Below, piece by piece: positions 25,770-32,321 of a DNA stretch of 40,539 bases. Position 1 is the first letter of the stretch; each line of letters opens with the position of its first letter. The notes below the pieces were generated by a model. The model saw nothing but the letters and a program-made list of their open reading frames with translations. It had not been told where the DNA came from and ran no database searches. This DNA is from a virus: positions 1-40,539 of the IMG/VR virus record IMGVR_UViG_3300006920_000023; one strand, written 5' to 3'. The translations under genes and the position numbers were made by a program.

Positions 25770-27180
25770 CAATGCCCCCTGACATATCGCTGAATGAATC
25801 TTCTTGGCTTGGGGCGACGTATCCACCGGCAATGTCTCTAAAGCGGCTGTATTCAAGCTGTGAGCGCAGGTAGATGGTTTTTATCGGGCCATTGCGCTGC
25901 TTGCGAATGATAGCCTCTGCGACGCCTTTCTGGTTCGTGTTCTCGTTGTAGACCTCATCGCGGTAAGTCATGATGATGATGTCGGCGTCTTGCTCAATTG
26001 CGCCTGATTCCCGAAGGTCGGACATCACCGGGCGGCGGTTGTTCTTTGGCCGACTCTCGACCGATCGATTCAACTGGCTTAGTGCAATCACAGGGCAACC
26101 AAGAACACGCGCGGCCGCTTTCATGTTGCGGGAGATACCCGTCATGCGCTGCGTACTGCCCTCTTCGCTCTTATCGGAGAAAAGCTGCATGTAATCCACG
26201 ACAACAAGCTCTATTTTCCTGCCGATGGTGTTGGATAATTTGCGGCACTGGCTCAACATCTGCGTACTGCTGATGGTTGTATCATCGAGGATGTACAGCG
26301 GCTTATCCTTGATTTTTGAGGCCGCTGCAGTCAGTCCCGGCCAATCATCATCGTGTAATTTTCCCGAGCGTAGGCGCCCATGCGGAACACTCCCAAGGCT
26401 CGAGAGATTGCGAAGGCTTAACTGCTCCGAAGGCATCTCGAGGCTAAACACGACTACAACGTGATCTTTAAGTGCGGCGTTCTCTGAAATGTTCATCGCC
26501 AAGGTTGTTTTGCCCATCGAAGGCCTGCCGGCCACTACCACAAAGTCGCCAGGGGATAGCCCGCACGTTGCCTCGTCAAGATCCTTGAAGCCTGTCTCGA
26601 GCCCGATAATCTCGCCCTTGTGCTGAAACCTGTGGTCGATACCCTCGATGGTCTTGAGCATGATCTGGTTGATATGCGTCAGCTCGTTTGTTTCCCTGAT
26701 CTGAATATCGGAGGTTAGCGTTTGCGCCTGATCGATCTTGCCTTGCGCCTCCTCAGAGCCAAAGCCAATCTCGGCAATCTCGTACCCGGTGCGAATGAGT
26801 CTTCGGCTTACTGCCCGATCTCGGATGATATTGGCGTAGTGCGCAGCATTGCTTGAGCCACGGCCATTGGTGAGGATATCGGTTAGGTAATCAACGCCTC
26901 CCGCATCGTTTAGCTGGTCTGCCCTGTCCAGTGCAGCAATCAGCGTCACCGCGTCAATGGGGAACGACTGCAGCGCCATGGCCTGAATTTGGCGCCAGAT
27001 CAAAATATGCTCGTGCCTGAAAAAATCTTCATCGGTGAGCCAATCGACTTCGTACAAGATTTTATTGCTCGACACCACCGCGGCGATCAAGGATTGCTCG
27101 GCATCGACCGAATGCGGGGGCGTCTTGAGGCCCGCTATCGGAGCTGCAGGCGCTTTCAGGCTTTGTATGGCTGCGCTCAT
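25762..27180 (-). CDS. dnaB: Replicative DNA helicase, DnaB-like
   Basis: 472 residues. The N-terminal DnaB domain covers 22-125 (PHSVDAEQSLIAAVV...). The RecA-type ATPase has Walker A GRPSMGKTT at 218-226 and Walker B LVVVDYMQLF near 325-334, followed by the SQLNRSVE and RESGAIEQDAD motifs. Unwinds the phage origin 5' to 3'. The phage thus brings its own helicase (as P22 gene 12 does) rather than lambda P. ATGA overlap with the upstream initiator gene. Confidence 0.95.
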   Translation of the reverse strand: MSAAIQSLKAPAAPIAGLKTPPHSVDAEQSLIAAVVSSNKILYEVDWLTDEDFFRHEHILIWRQIQAMALQSFPIDAVTLIAALDRADQLNDAGGVDYLTDILTNGRGSSNAAHYANIIRDRAVSRRLIRTGYEIAEIGFGSEEAQGKIDQAQTLTSDIQIRETNELTHINQIMLKTIEGIDHRFQHKGEIIGLETGFKDLDEATCGLSPGDFVVVAGRPSMGKTTLAMNISENAALKDHVVVVFSLEMPSEQLSLRNLSSLGSVPHGRLRSGKLHDDDWPGLTAAASKIKDKPLYILDDTTISSTQMLSQCRKLSNTIGRKIELVVVDYMQLFSDKSEEGSTQRMTGISRNMKAAARVLGCPVIALSQLNRSVESRPKNNRRPVMSDLRESGAIEQDADIIIMTYRDEVYNENTNQKGVAEAIIRKQRNGPIKTIYLRSQLEYSRFRDIAGGYVAPSQEDSFSDMSGGIDE

Positions 27181-28046
27181 ACGGCTTTGCTCCTCTGGCT
27201 GTTCTCGGCCTGCTTCCCGGTTGTTGTGAGCTCGTAAACCCCGTCAGAGTTCACCCACCAGAGCTTTAGATAGTTTCCGCGAATGTATTTGCGGAACGTC
27301 ATTCGCCAATCTTTCTGGCGCCGGTTCTCGCTGATCATCCTGTCTCGAAACTCGCGCCATGCCAGTGTCAAAAAATCATCGGGTATTCCAGCGCCGGTTG
27401 CGTACTTGAAAATCGGGTCGCCAGGAGGGAGCACTTTTTCATCGTTCGCCTTGCACTGCTCGATGAAGGTTTTGATTTCAATGGCTGGTTTCTTTCGGTT
27501 TGGTTTGTCATCCGAAGGATTTTTACCAGAAGTCCCCTTTGGGGATTTAGGGGTATTAGTAATTGGTTCTTGGTTATTGGTTATTGGTTCTTGGTTAGGT
27601 GGCGTTTCGTGCTCTTTTATTAACGCATCGATCACGCTCGTCCACGCTCCGTGCGTTTTCGATAACGGAGCGTGCTTTATTTCATCACGCAGTTGATCGC
27701 ACGCTTTAGCAAGCTCTTCTTTTTTCTGCTTCTTAGATTCTCTGGAAATGGCGATCAGGCGATTTTGTATGCCGCTGATCTTGAACATCTCCAACTCTTC
27801 CTTAACCCTTGATTGCACATAGGTTCCGTCTTCTTGGAGCTCGAAAAACCGCGAAAGCACAAAGCGCACAGCTTGTTCTTCTTCTGGCGTACTGGCCCAG
27901 GTCCACTCAAACGCCTCACTCTCCGTGGGGAAGCGTTCACGGTCGTAGCACGCATCTAGCAAGAGCGTGTACGCACCGTGCTGTAACATGGACAGTCGGC
28001 CAGCTTTCTTCGCGTAATCGCCAAGATTTCGGGTGTAGTAATGCAT
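27177..28046 (-). CDS. DUF1376-type replication initiator with internal iterons
   Basis: 289 residues. The N-terminus (YYTRNLGDYAKKAGRLSMLQHGAYTLLLDACYD, 3-35) is the DUF1376 signature of phage replication proteins. A linker (about 150-185) repeats NQEPITN and is Pro/Ser/Lys rich. The C-terminus (190-270) is a DnaT/DnaC-type helical domain (ADDEKVLPPGD..F.YA...G). Gene order (CII-like, this gene, DnaB) equals lambda cII-O-P and P22 cI-18-12, so it should bind the origin and load DnaB. The origin probably lies inside it (27563-27597). Confidence 0.8.
   Translation of the reverse strand: MHYYTRNLGDYAKKAGRLSMLQHGAYTLLLDACYDRERFPTESEAFEWTWASTPEEEQAVRFVLSRFFELQEDGTYVQSRVKEELEMFKISGIQNRLIAISRESKKQKKEELAKACDQLRDEIKHAPLSKTHGAWTSVIDALIKEHETPPNQEPITNNQEPITNTPKSPKGTSGKNPSDDKPNRKKPAIEIKTFIEQCKANDEKVLPPGDPIFKYATGAGIPDDFLTLAWREFRDRMISENRRQKDWRMTFRKYIRGNYLKLWWVNSDGVYELTTTGKQAENSQRSKAV
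27563..27597 (+). repeat. Five tandem heptamers TTGGTT(A/C): candidate replication origin iterons
   Basis: Five adjacent perfect copies of TTGGTTC or TTGGTTA (order C, A, A, C, A) within the replication initiator gene. Lambda and P22 origins are likewise iterons inside the initiator gene. They translate as an NQEPITN repeat because 21 bp equals three heptamers. Origin function is inferred. Confidence 0.65.
27643..27674. repeat. 10-bp perfect inverted repeat beside the iterons
   Basis: CACGCTCCGT (27643-27652) and ACGGAGCGTG (27665-27674) are separated by 12 bases, inside the initiator gene 46 bp from the iterons. A third partial copy (CACGCTC) lies at 27633. Possibly part of the origin or an RNA hairpin. 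Confidence 0.55.
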
Positions 28047-28048
28047 GA

Positions 28049-28204
28049 TTACCGCTCTTCCTCATCCATATCGATGTTGCGCTTGGCGCAGCGCGCGCAA
28101 ATTTGAGTGCCTACAACCCTCCTCTGCCACTCGCTGTCGATCTCATCGCCGCAACCGGGAGTAATGCAACAGTCGGCGCTTTCTTGGATTTTTTCGATGT
28201 CCAT
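28049..28204 (-). CDS. Small zinc-ribbon protein
   Basis: 51 residues from the ATG at 28204 with AAGGAG upstream. Cysteines in the CC...C and CxxC arrangement (CCITPGCG and CARC) suggest zinc binding of the DksA/TraR type without its coiled coil. Its end (GAGGAAGAG) supplies the ribosome binding site of the next gene. Function unknown. Confidence 0.6.
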   Translation of the reverse strand: MDIEKIQESADCCITPGCGDEIDSEWQRRVVGTQICARCAKRNIDMDEEER

Positions 28205-28225
28205 GATTGACTCCTTAGAATTAGT

Positions 28226-28421
28226 CCCGGCCCTGTGACTGCTCACATTGATGGGCCGGGGTGATGCGTAGCCATTGCAAAGACACGCTAATGACTAGGG
28301 GTTTAGCTACACATCCGGCTGCGCTCTCTACACGGCACTTTGGGCCGTGTTGTTGGCTGCAACCTCACCTGACTTGCAGATCAGGCAGAGCGCATGCGGA
28401 TATGCCCTACCTTCGGGTAGG
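28226..28421. ncRNA. Strongly structured noncoding segment; candidate RNA (lambda oop position)
   Basis: A gene-free 230-bp gap between the CII-like and zinc-ribbon/initiator genes. Hairpin 1: CCCGGCCC (28226-28233)/GGGCCGGG (28253-28260), stacked on TGTGA/TCACA with a 4-base loop. A three-way junction: TGCGCTCT (28320-28327)/AGAGCGCA (28387-28394) enclosing ACACGGC (28330-28336)/GCCGTGT (28344-28350) and CCTGA/TCAGG (28368-28385). Last hairpin: CCTACC-TTCG-GGTAGG (28406-28421), a UUCG-type loop on the plus strand. Strand, promoter and function are unknown. It is the leader of the downstream minus-strand genes if transcribed from PR. Confidence 0.5.
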
Positions 28422-28431
28422 TCGATGTTTA

Positions 28432-28824
28432 CTAAAAAAATCCCTTAGCCTTGGCTTGGTCTAGCACTCCCTTCATTCCTTTGAAGCAATCAATAAATTC
28501 ACGCTGCAATCTAGCCTTATCATCCTCTGGCTCGATCGGAGTTGGGGTCGTATAATCATGCTGCGCGCAGTCGTATTCAATTGAGGCGCATCGGCCCTTG
28601 GCGCTCTTTGCCATGTCCTTCAACACTTGATGCTGATACACATCAAACTTCTGTGTGTGATTAGGATCTATTGAGTTTCGAAGGTGTCGCTCGGCTGCAT
28701 CAGGACTGTTTTTGAACTTCTCAGGATAGAGTTTCTGCGCTACTGCAGCCCATCCTCCGGCGTCATAAACTTCACGCTCTAATGCGGCTCTAAGGCTTGT
28801 GGCTTCTAGTTCTTGCTGTTCCAC
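28432..28824 (-). CDS. CII-like transcription activator (phage CP76 family type)
   Basis: 130 residues from the GTG at 28824 with AGGGGA seven bases upstream. The N-terminal half (LRAALEREVYDAGGWAAVAQKLYPEKF...AERHLRNSIDP) matches phage CII/CP76 regulatory proteins, with a helix-turn-helix around 22-60. The C-terminus contains the PEDDKARLQREF helix typical of the family. Lies after cro and the tR1-like terminator, exactly the cII position. Expected role: activating repressor and integrase promoters to favour lysogeny. Confidence 0.75.
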   Translation of the reverse strand: MEQQELEATSLRAALEREVYDAGGWAAVAQKLYPEKFKNSPDAAERHLRNSIDPNHTQKFDVYQHQVLKDMAKSAKGRCASIEYDCAQHDYTTPTPIEPEDDKARLQREFIDCFKGMKGVLDQAKAKGFF

Positions 28825-28854
28825 TTTGCTATCCCCTAAAACAATTAAGAAAAA

Positions 28855-28889
28855 TTCGTAAGAATTCGTAAAAAGTTTCTGCGCACAAT
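28855..28889 (+). promoter_or_regulatory. Candidate CII-activated promoter (pRE-like)
   Basis: TTCG-N6-TTCG at 28855-28868 reproduces the TTGC-N6-TTGC spacing of lambda CII sites (10-bp period), followed by a possible -10 CACAAT at 28884-28889. It lies between cII- and cro-like genes, reading rightward through cro antisense toward cI, as pRE does. The binding specificity of this protein is not known, so this is an architectural match only. Confidence 0.45.
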
Positions 28890-28908
28890 AAAAAACGCCA
28901 CAAAGGCG
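28890..28908 (-). terminator. tR1-like terminator between cro and cII genes
   Basis: Minus-strand stem CGCC/GGCG (4-5 bp, loop TTTGT) followed by six Ts. Its place after cro and before cII matches lambda tR1. The short stem suggests a leaky terminator. Confidence 0.6.
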
Positions 28909-28915
28909 CTTTGAT

Positions 28916-29119
28916 TTAAGCTGGTGCTACGGATTGCTCTTTAGCGAGCTGAACAAGCGCGGCACCGACTTCAAAGCTGGGTCGCTTAATCACTCCGGTT
29001 CCGATCCTAGAGATTGTTTCCTGCGTGGTTTTGACGCCCTTGGTATCCAGGGCAGAGACAATTTGAGGCTGCTTTAAGCCTATTTCGGTAAGTTCTAAAA
29101 CCGCTTCTTGAGGTGTCAT
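28916..29119 (-). CDS. cro: Cro-like repressor
   Basis: 67 residues from the ATG at 29119 (a longer reading to 29179 would run across the operators and is rejected). Helix-turn-helix about 15-45 (LKQPQIVSALDTKGVKTTQETISRIGTG). Divergent from the CI-like gene with two operators between them, first gene under PR. Expected to bind the AATAC-N6-GTATT sites and shut off repressor synthesis. Confidence 0.8.
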   Translation of the reverse strand: MTPQEAVLELTEIGLKQPQIVSALDTKGVKTTQETISRIGTGVIKRPSFEVGAALVQLAKEQSVAPA

Positions 29120-29150
29120 GACACGATCTCTTGAATTGTTGAGTACGCCG

Positions 29151-29193
29151 ATAATACCCACGCGTATTATCTCAGTCAATACTCAAGAGTATT
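29151..29193 (-). promoter_or_regulatory. PR promoter with operators OR-A and OR-B
   Basis: PR on the minus strand: TTGACT (29174-29179), 17-bp spacer, TATTAT (29151-29156). Two operators AATAC-N6-GTATT, at 29153-29168 (over -10 and spacer) and 29178-29193 (touching -35), are 25 bp apart. Binding would block PR. For the divergent repressor gene only weak promoters are visible (TTATCT/TATTAT at 29167-29195, or TAAAAT at 29205-29210), consistent with an activated maintenance promoter. Confidence 0.85.
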
Positions 29194-29217
29194 ATTAACT
29201 GAAATAAAATTACGGCC

Positions 29218-29604
29218 ATGAAAAGAGACTTTTGCGAAACATTTAACCTGCTATGCAGGCAAGACCCGGAGTTTTACCGGAATGGGGCTGTTAATTCTGC
29301 TGCAGTGTCGCGCGCGGTAGGAATTGCTCAAGCCACTATCCACAGGATGCTTGAAGGGCAATCCAGCGAGCCAAGGGCCGGGAATGCGAAGAAACTTTGC
29401 ACCTATTTCAAGGTTACTAGGGAACAACTGGTAGGAGATGCGCCGATACCTGGGATTGATGGGAATCTGGAAGAGGTGTTTTTAGCGCAGGCAAACCCAA
29501 GACTAGCCGCAGCCTTTCGGAGATTAAAGGACTCCCCGCTTGCAGATCAGGAGGCCGTGCTCGCGGTGATTGAAGGCCTTGAGCTGAGAAGAAGTCCTCG
29601 ATAA
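29218..29604 (+). CDS. cI: CI-like repressor without peptidase domain
   Basis: 128 residues. The N-terminal helix-turn-helix covers 26-47 (SAAVSRAVGIAQATIHRMLEG) and continues as the usual repressor fold to about 75. The rest (80-128) is a short helical tail. The S24 LexA-type autocleavage domain (about 100 residues with Ser/Lys dyad) is missing, so RecA-driven self-cleavage is not expected. There is no clear ribosome binding site before the ATG; a leaderless transcript, as for lambda cI from PRM, is possible. Confidence 0.75.
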   Translation: MKRDFCETFNLLCRQDPEFYRNGAVNSAAVSRAVGIAQATIHRMLEGQSSEPRAGNAKKLCTYFKVTREQLVGDAPIPGIDGNLEEVFLAQANPRLAAAFRRLKDSPLADQEAVLAVIEGLELRRSPR

Positions 29605-29910
29605 GGTCAATCAAAAAAGCCTCTTCTGGCGCACTAAATACTGGAACTTTCTGGCTCATTATTCCGGCCTCAATTCGCAACGGGTTTTGAAATTATCCCC
29701 AAAGCAGCGGAGTGTCAACTGCAAAGCGGCAAAGAAACCGCATTATTTAATATTAGTGAACCGCTTCAATAATAGGCTCGAACAACTTAAGAATTACTCC
29801 TATATACTCCACCAATCACATGCTCTAGAGAGCCCTTCCAGCCCATTGCCTCTGGCATAGCCACCAACAACGCATTGACATAAGTCAATATTTTGACCTT
29901 TGCTAAAAAT
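29605..29910. other. Gene-free region between cI and PL
   Basis: About 300 bases with stop codons in all plus frames. It contains only a weak hairpin GCGG/CCGC at 29726-29741 with an AT-rich tail, which might end cI transcription. A minus-strand open frame covering 29417-29680 lies partly antisense to cI and is not supported by a ribosome binding site or known motif. Confidence 0.5.
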
Positions 29911-29953
29911 AATACGTTTGGGTATTGACAGCAATAATACGCTTTCGTATTCT
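29911..29953 (+). promoter_or_regulatory. PL promoter with operators OL-A and OL-B
   Basis: TTGACA (29925-29930), 17-bp spacer, TATTCT (29948-29953). Operators AATAC-N6-GTATT at 29911-29926 (over the -35) and 29936-29951 (over spacer and -10), 25 bp apart. Layout is the same as at PR, so one repressor should silence both early operons. Confidence 0.87.
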
Positions 29954-29988
29954 TCCCTCATCGACCACCAAATCGACCGGGGAAAACC

Positions 29989-30411
29989 ATGAACGCCACA
30001 ATCAAGACCGCAATAGGCGATCTGCTCTTCTGGTGCAAGGCTAAGACTCAGATGGAGCATGTCGGCAATGTTAATGAAGTCTTCACCGTTGAATACGCCC
30101 AGGAGCACTTAGAGAAGGCCAGCAGCAAGCTAGAGCTGGCAATAGACACCTACGGCGGCACAGCGCCTCACACAGCGCCTAACCGCGAAGTGCTCTCTGC
30201 TACTTGGGATCTGTACCAAAACGGGCAAATCACCTTCGACGAGCAATTGAGAGCCCACTACTCCGATATCGCCCTGCTTACTCTCGGTGAGCTGATTACT
30301 TCCGCTGATCTTATCCGCGCTCCCTTTGAGCGGTCCCATGCATTCAAAGCGATCTTCATGGAGCACCAGCGATCACTCGCGGCCCAGCGCCAGCTATCGG
30401 CGGTTCACTAA
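29989..30411 (+). CDS. Unknown protein, first gene of the PL operon
   Basis: 140 residues, mainly helical (KTAIGDLLFWCKAKTQMEH...EYAQEHLEKASSKLELAIDTYGG). Start preceded by GGGGA. It occupies the position of lambda N, but it is not a short Arg-rich RNA-binding protein, and no boxA/boxB element was seen before it. No family recognised. Confidence 0.65.
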   Translation: MNATIKTAIGDLLFWCKAKTQMEHVGNVNEVFTVEYAQEHLEKASSKLELAIDTYGGTAPHTAPNREVLSATWDLYQNGQITFDEQLRAHYSDIALLTLGELITSADLIRAPFERSHAFKAIFMEHQRSLAAQRQLSAVH

Positions 30412-30451
30412 TGGAAATTCTACGACACGGCAGACGCCGCCCGGGGGATTT

Positions 30452-30604
30452 ATGCGAAGCAAACCTTACAGCGACGATCCGGACATCTACGACTTCCAGC
30501 TTGACGCAAAGCGCGCAAGAGAGCTCAAGCGCAAGTGCTGGAACACTCCCGACTGCGGATGCCCCTATTGCTGTCCCGAAGATTTTGAAGAGTCGGATGA
30601 ATAG
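30452..30604 (+). CDS. Small cysteine-rich protein
   Basis: 50 residues from the ATG at 30452 with GGGGG seven bases upstream. Acidic N-terminus, basic middle (AKRARELKRKCW), then CGCPYCC near 38-44, a likely zinc site. Function unknown. The competing frame 30411-30650 has Ser/Thr-rich, out-of-frame-like composition. Confidence 0.55.
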   Translation: MRSKPYSDDPDIYDFQLDAKRARELKRKCWNTPDCGCPYCCPEDFEESDE

Positions 30605-30646
30605 CGATTTCTGCGGGATTTTCGGAACTGATATGGAGGTGATGCC

Positions 30647-30841
30647 GTGAGCTTAAAAATAAAACTAGCGAAAGGCTTGGATTTGAATTGCGTCGCCCTT
30701 GTCGGCGGGCTGCCATCGGATTTGAAGGGCAGAAAAACAATGCCATCAAAGCGTCTGGATGATCCTGATTTTGAGTATCGATCGTCTTGCAATACCAACA
30801 TTAGGGAAACGTGGGATCGGGCGCGACAAAGAAGCGCTTAA
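30647..30841 (+). CDS. Small unknown protein, GTG start
   Basis: 64 residues from GTG with GGAGG six bases upstream, a strong site that decides the start. Basic, ends RDRARQRSA-like. No motif recognised. Confidence 0.6.
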   Translation: MSLKIKLAKGLDLNCVALVGGLPSDLKGRKTMPSKRLDDPDFEYRSSCNTNIRETWDRARQRSA

Positions 30842-30862
30842 ATTAACTTGTAAAAACGGGGA
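30837..30862 (+). repeat. Upstream repeat, copy 1
   Basis: CTTAAATTAACTTG followed by TAAAAACGGGGA before the gene at 30868. Nearly the same sequence recurs at 31341-31367 before recT. The GGGG is the ribosome binding site; the AT-rich part could be a -10-like or translation-enhancer element. Confidence 0.5.
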
Positions 30863-30867
30863 TAAAC

Positions 30868-31323
30868 ATGAAATTTACAGTCGAGTTAGAAGATTTTTAC
30901 ATCGAAGAAGGCGAACTTAACGAGACTCTTGTTAGGGCAATCAAGCATGAAATTGTTCAGTCAATCCGCAAGAAAACAAAAGAGGATACTGAAAAGAAAA
31001 TAGCCGATCAGGTCCAGAGTATTGTGCAGGCCGCCATACAGTCGCAAATAGATGAATCAATATCTCTGTTTGTTGAAACGGGCGTGATCACTGTTCAGGG
31101 TAAAGAAATTCAGATAGCCGACCACCTCAAAAACGTCTTTCAGAATAATCACGGATGGAGCAGTCCGACTTCAAAAATGGAGTCGATAGCAAAAAGATTT
31201 GGCGATGATCTGAAAGCGCAATACAACAACATTTTTGCCAGCAAGATTGTGCAAACAATGCACCAGCAAGGATTTTTAAAGGATGACATGGCAAAGATTC
31301 TGCTCGGGGAAGCTTCCAAATAA
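30868..31323 (+). CDS. Unknown coiled-coil-like phage protein
   Basis: 151 residues, strongly helical and Lys/Gln/Glu rich (about 22-70), then a central strand-like region (VETGVITVQGKEIQIADHL). GGGGA ribosome binding site. Sits upstream of recT, sharing a duplicated leader. No family recognised; may assist recombination by context only. Confidence 0.65.
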   Translation: MKFTVELEDFYIEEGELNETLVRAIKHEIVQSIRKKTKEDTEKKIADQVQSIVQAAIQSQIDESISLFVETGVITVQGKEIQIADHLKNVFQNNHGWSSPTSKMESIAKRFGDDLKAQYNNIFASKIVQTMHQQGFLKDDMAKILLGEASK

Positions 31324-31340
31324 CGCTTCGCGCGGCAGCG

Positions 31341-31367
31341 TTTAAATTAACTTATATGTAAACGGGG
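31341..31367 (+). repeat. Upstream repeat, copy 2, before recT
   Basis: TTTAAATTAACTTATATG then TAAACGGGGAA, closely similar to 30837-30862, directly before recT. Confidence 0.5.
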
Positions 31368-31376
31368 AACGGGGAA

Positions 31377-32321
31377 ATGAATAACGAAGTCGCTATTTTT
31401 CAGCAGGAGATTGAGGCGCAAAAGAGCCAGCTTCAATCAATCTTGCCGGAGCACTTGCCGGTAGAGCGATTCATTCGCGCCTCTATCGTGGCGGTGCAGA
31501 CTAATCCTGGTGTGCTAAACGCAGATCGTCAGAGCCTATTCAACGCGCTGACGCGATGCGCGGGTGATGGCCTTGTGCCTGATAACCGGGAAGCTGCGCT
31601 GGTGGAGTTCAACACTAATATTGGGAACAAACAAGCCCCAAACTGGATTAAAAAAATTCAGTACATGCCTATGGTGGACGGAGTTCTAAAGCGAGCGCGT
31701 CAATCTGGCGAAGTGGCGGTAATCACTGCGCGCGCAGTTCATGAGAATGATGAGTTTAATTATTGGGTGGACGAGAACGGGGAGCACCTAAAGCACAGGC
31801 CGAGCTTTGAGTCCGATCGCGGCGCGATAAAGCTTGTCTACGCAATGGCAAAGATGAAGTCCGGCGATGTGATTGTAGAGCCAATGACGCTTGCCGATGT
31901 GAACAAGGTGAAAGCTGCCAGCAAGACCTCCGGTAGTGGGCCATGGGTGGATTGGTTTGAGCGCATGGCGCTCAAGTCTGCCCTTCATCGCCTAGCTCGC
32001 AGACTGCCCAACAGCAGCGAGATTATGGAGATGCTTTCTAATGATAATTGGATGTACGACTTCAACAATGAGCGCAAGCAGCAAGCATTGCCCTCTAGCC
32101 GAAATGCGGAGCCAGAAAGCAACACCGTCTCTAAGGCTCAGATTGACGAGATAAACAAGGCGTTGAAATTTGCCGGAGTAAGTGAGCTGGATTTCTGCAA
32201 AAAACTTCGCATTGGCTCGATGGAAGAATTGGAGAAAGCAAGATTCCAAGCTTCTCTGGATTTCCTTAATCGCTACATTGACTCTCAGCAAGCCATAGAG
32301 CATCAGGGGGTCGAGCAATGA
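31377..32321 (+). CDS. recT: RecT single-strand annealing protein
   Basis: 314 residues. The RecT core covers about 10-230, with LPEHLPVERFIRASIVAVQTNPGVL, NALTRCAGDGLVPDNREAALV and IQYMPMVDGVLKRARQSGEV, the conserved blocks of the family. It anneals complementary strands produced by the adjacent exonuclease in RecA-independent recombination, and promotes concatemer or circular-genome repair. Followed by an ATGA overlap to the exonuclease gene. Confidence 0.95.
   Translation: MNNEVAIFQQEIEAQKSQLQSILPEHLPVERFIRASIVAVQTNPGVLNADRQSLFNALTRCAGDGLVPDNREAALVEFNTNIGNKQAPNWIKKIQYMPMVDGVLKRARQSGEVAVITARAVHENDEFNYWVDENGEHLKHRPSFESDRGAIKLVYAMAKMKSGDVIVEPMTLADVNKVKAASKTSGSGPWVDWFERMALKSALHRLARRLPNSSEIMEMLSNDNWMYDFNNERKQQALPSSRNAEPESNTVSKAQIDEINKALKFAGVSELDFCKKLRIGSMEELEKARFQASLDFLNRYIDSQQAIEHQGVEQ

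Noticed and set aside
28320-28394. 75-base cloverleaf-like element as a tRNA
   Set aside because: Has an acceptor-like stem and two arms but no D-loop, anticodon arm or TTC-type T loop on either strand; kept as structured RNA only.
29417-29680. 87-residue minus-strand frame overlapping cI
   Set aside because: No ribosome binding site and low-complexity Pro/Leu end; antisense to cI.
30411-30650. 79-residue frame starting at TAATG after the first PL gene
   Set aside because: Ser/Thr-rich out-of-frame composition; the overlapping 50-residue frame has a better ribosome site and a Cys motif.
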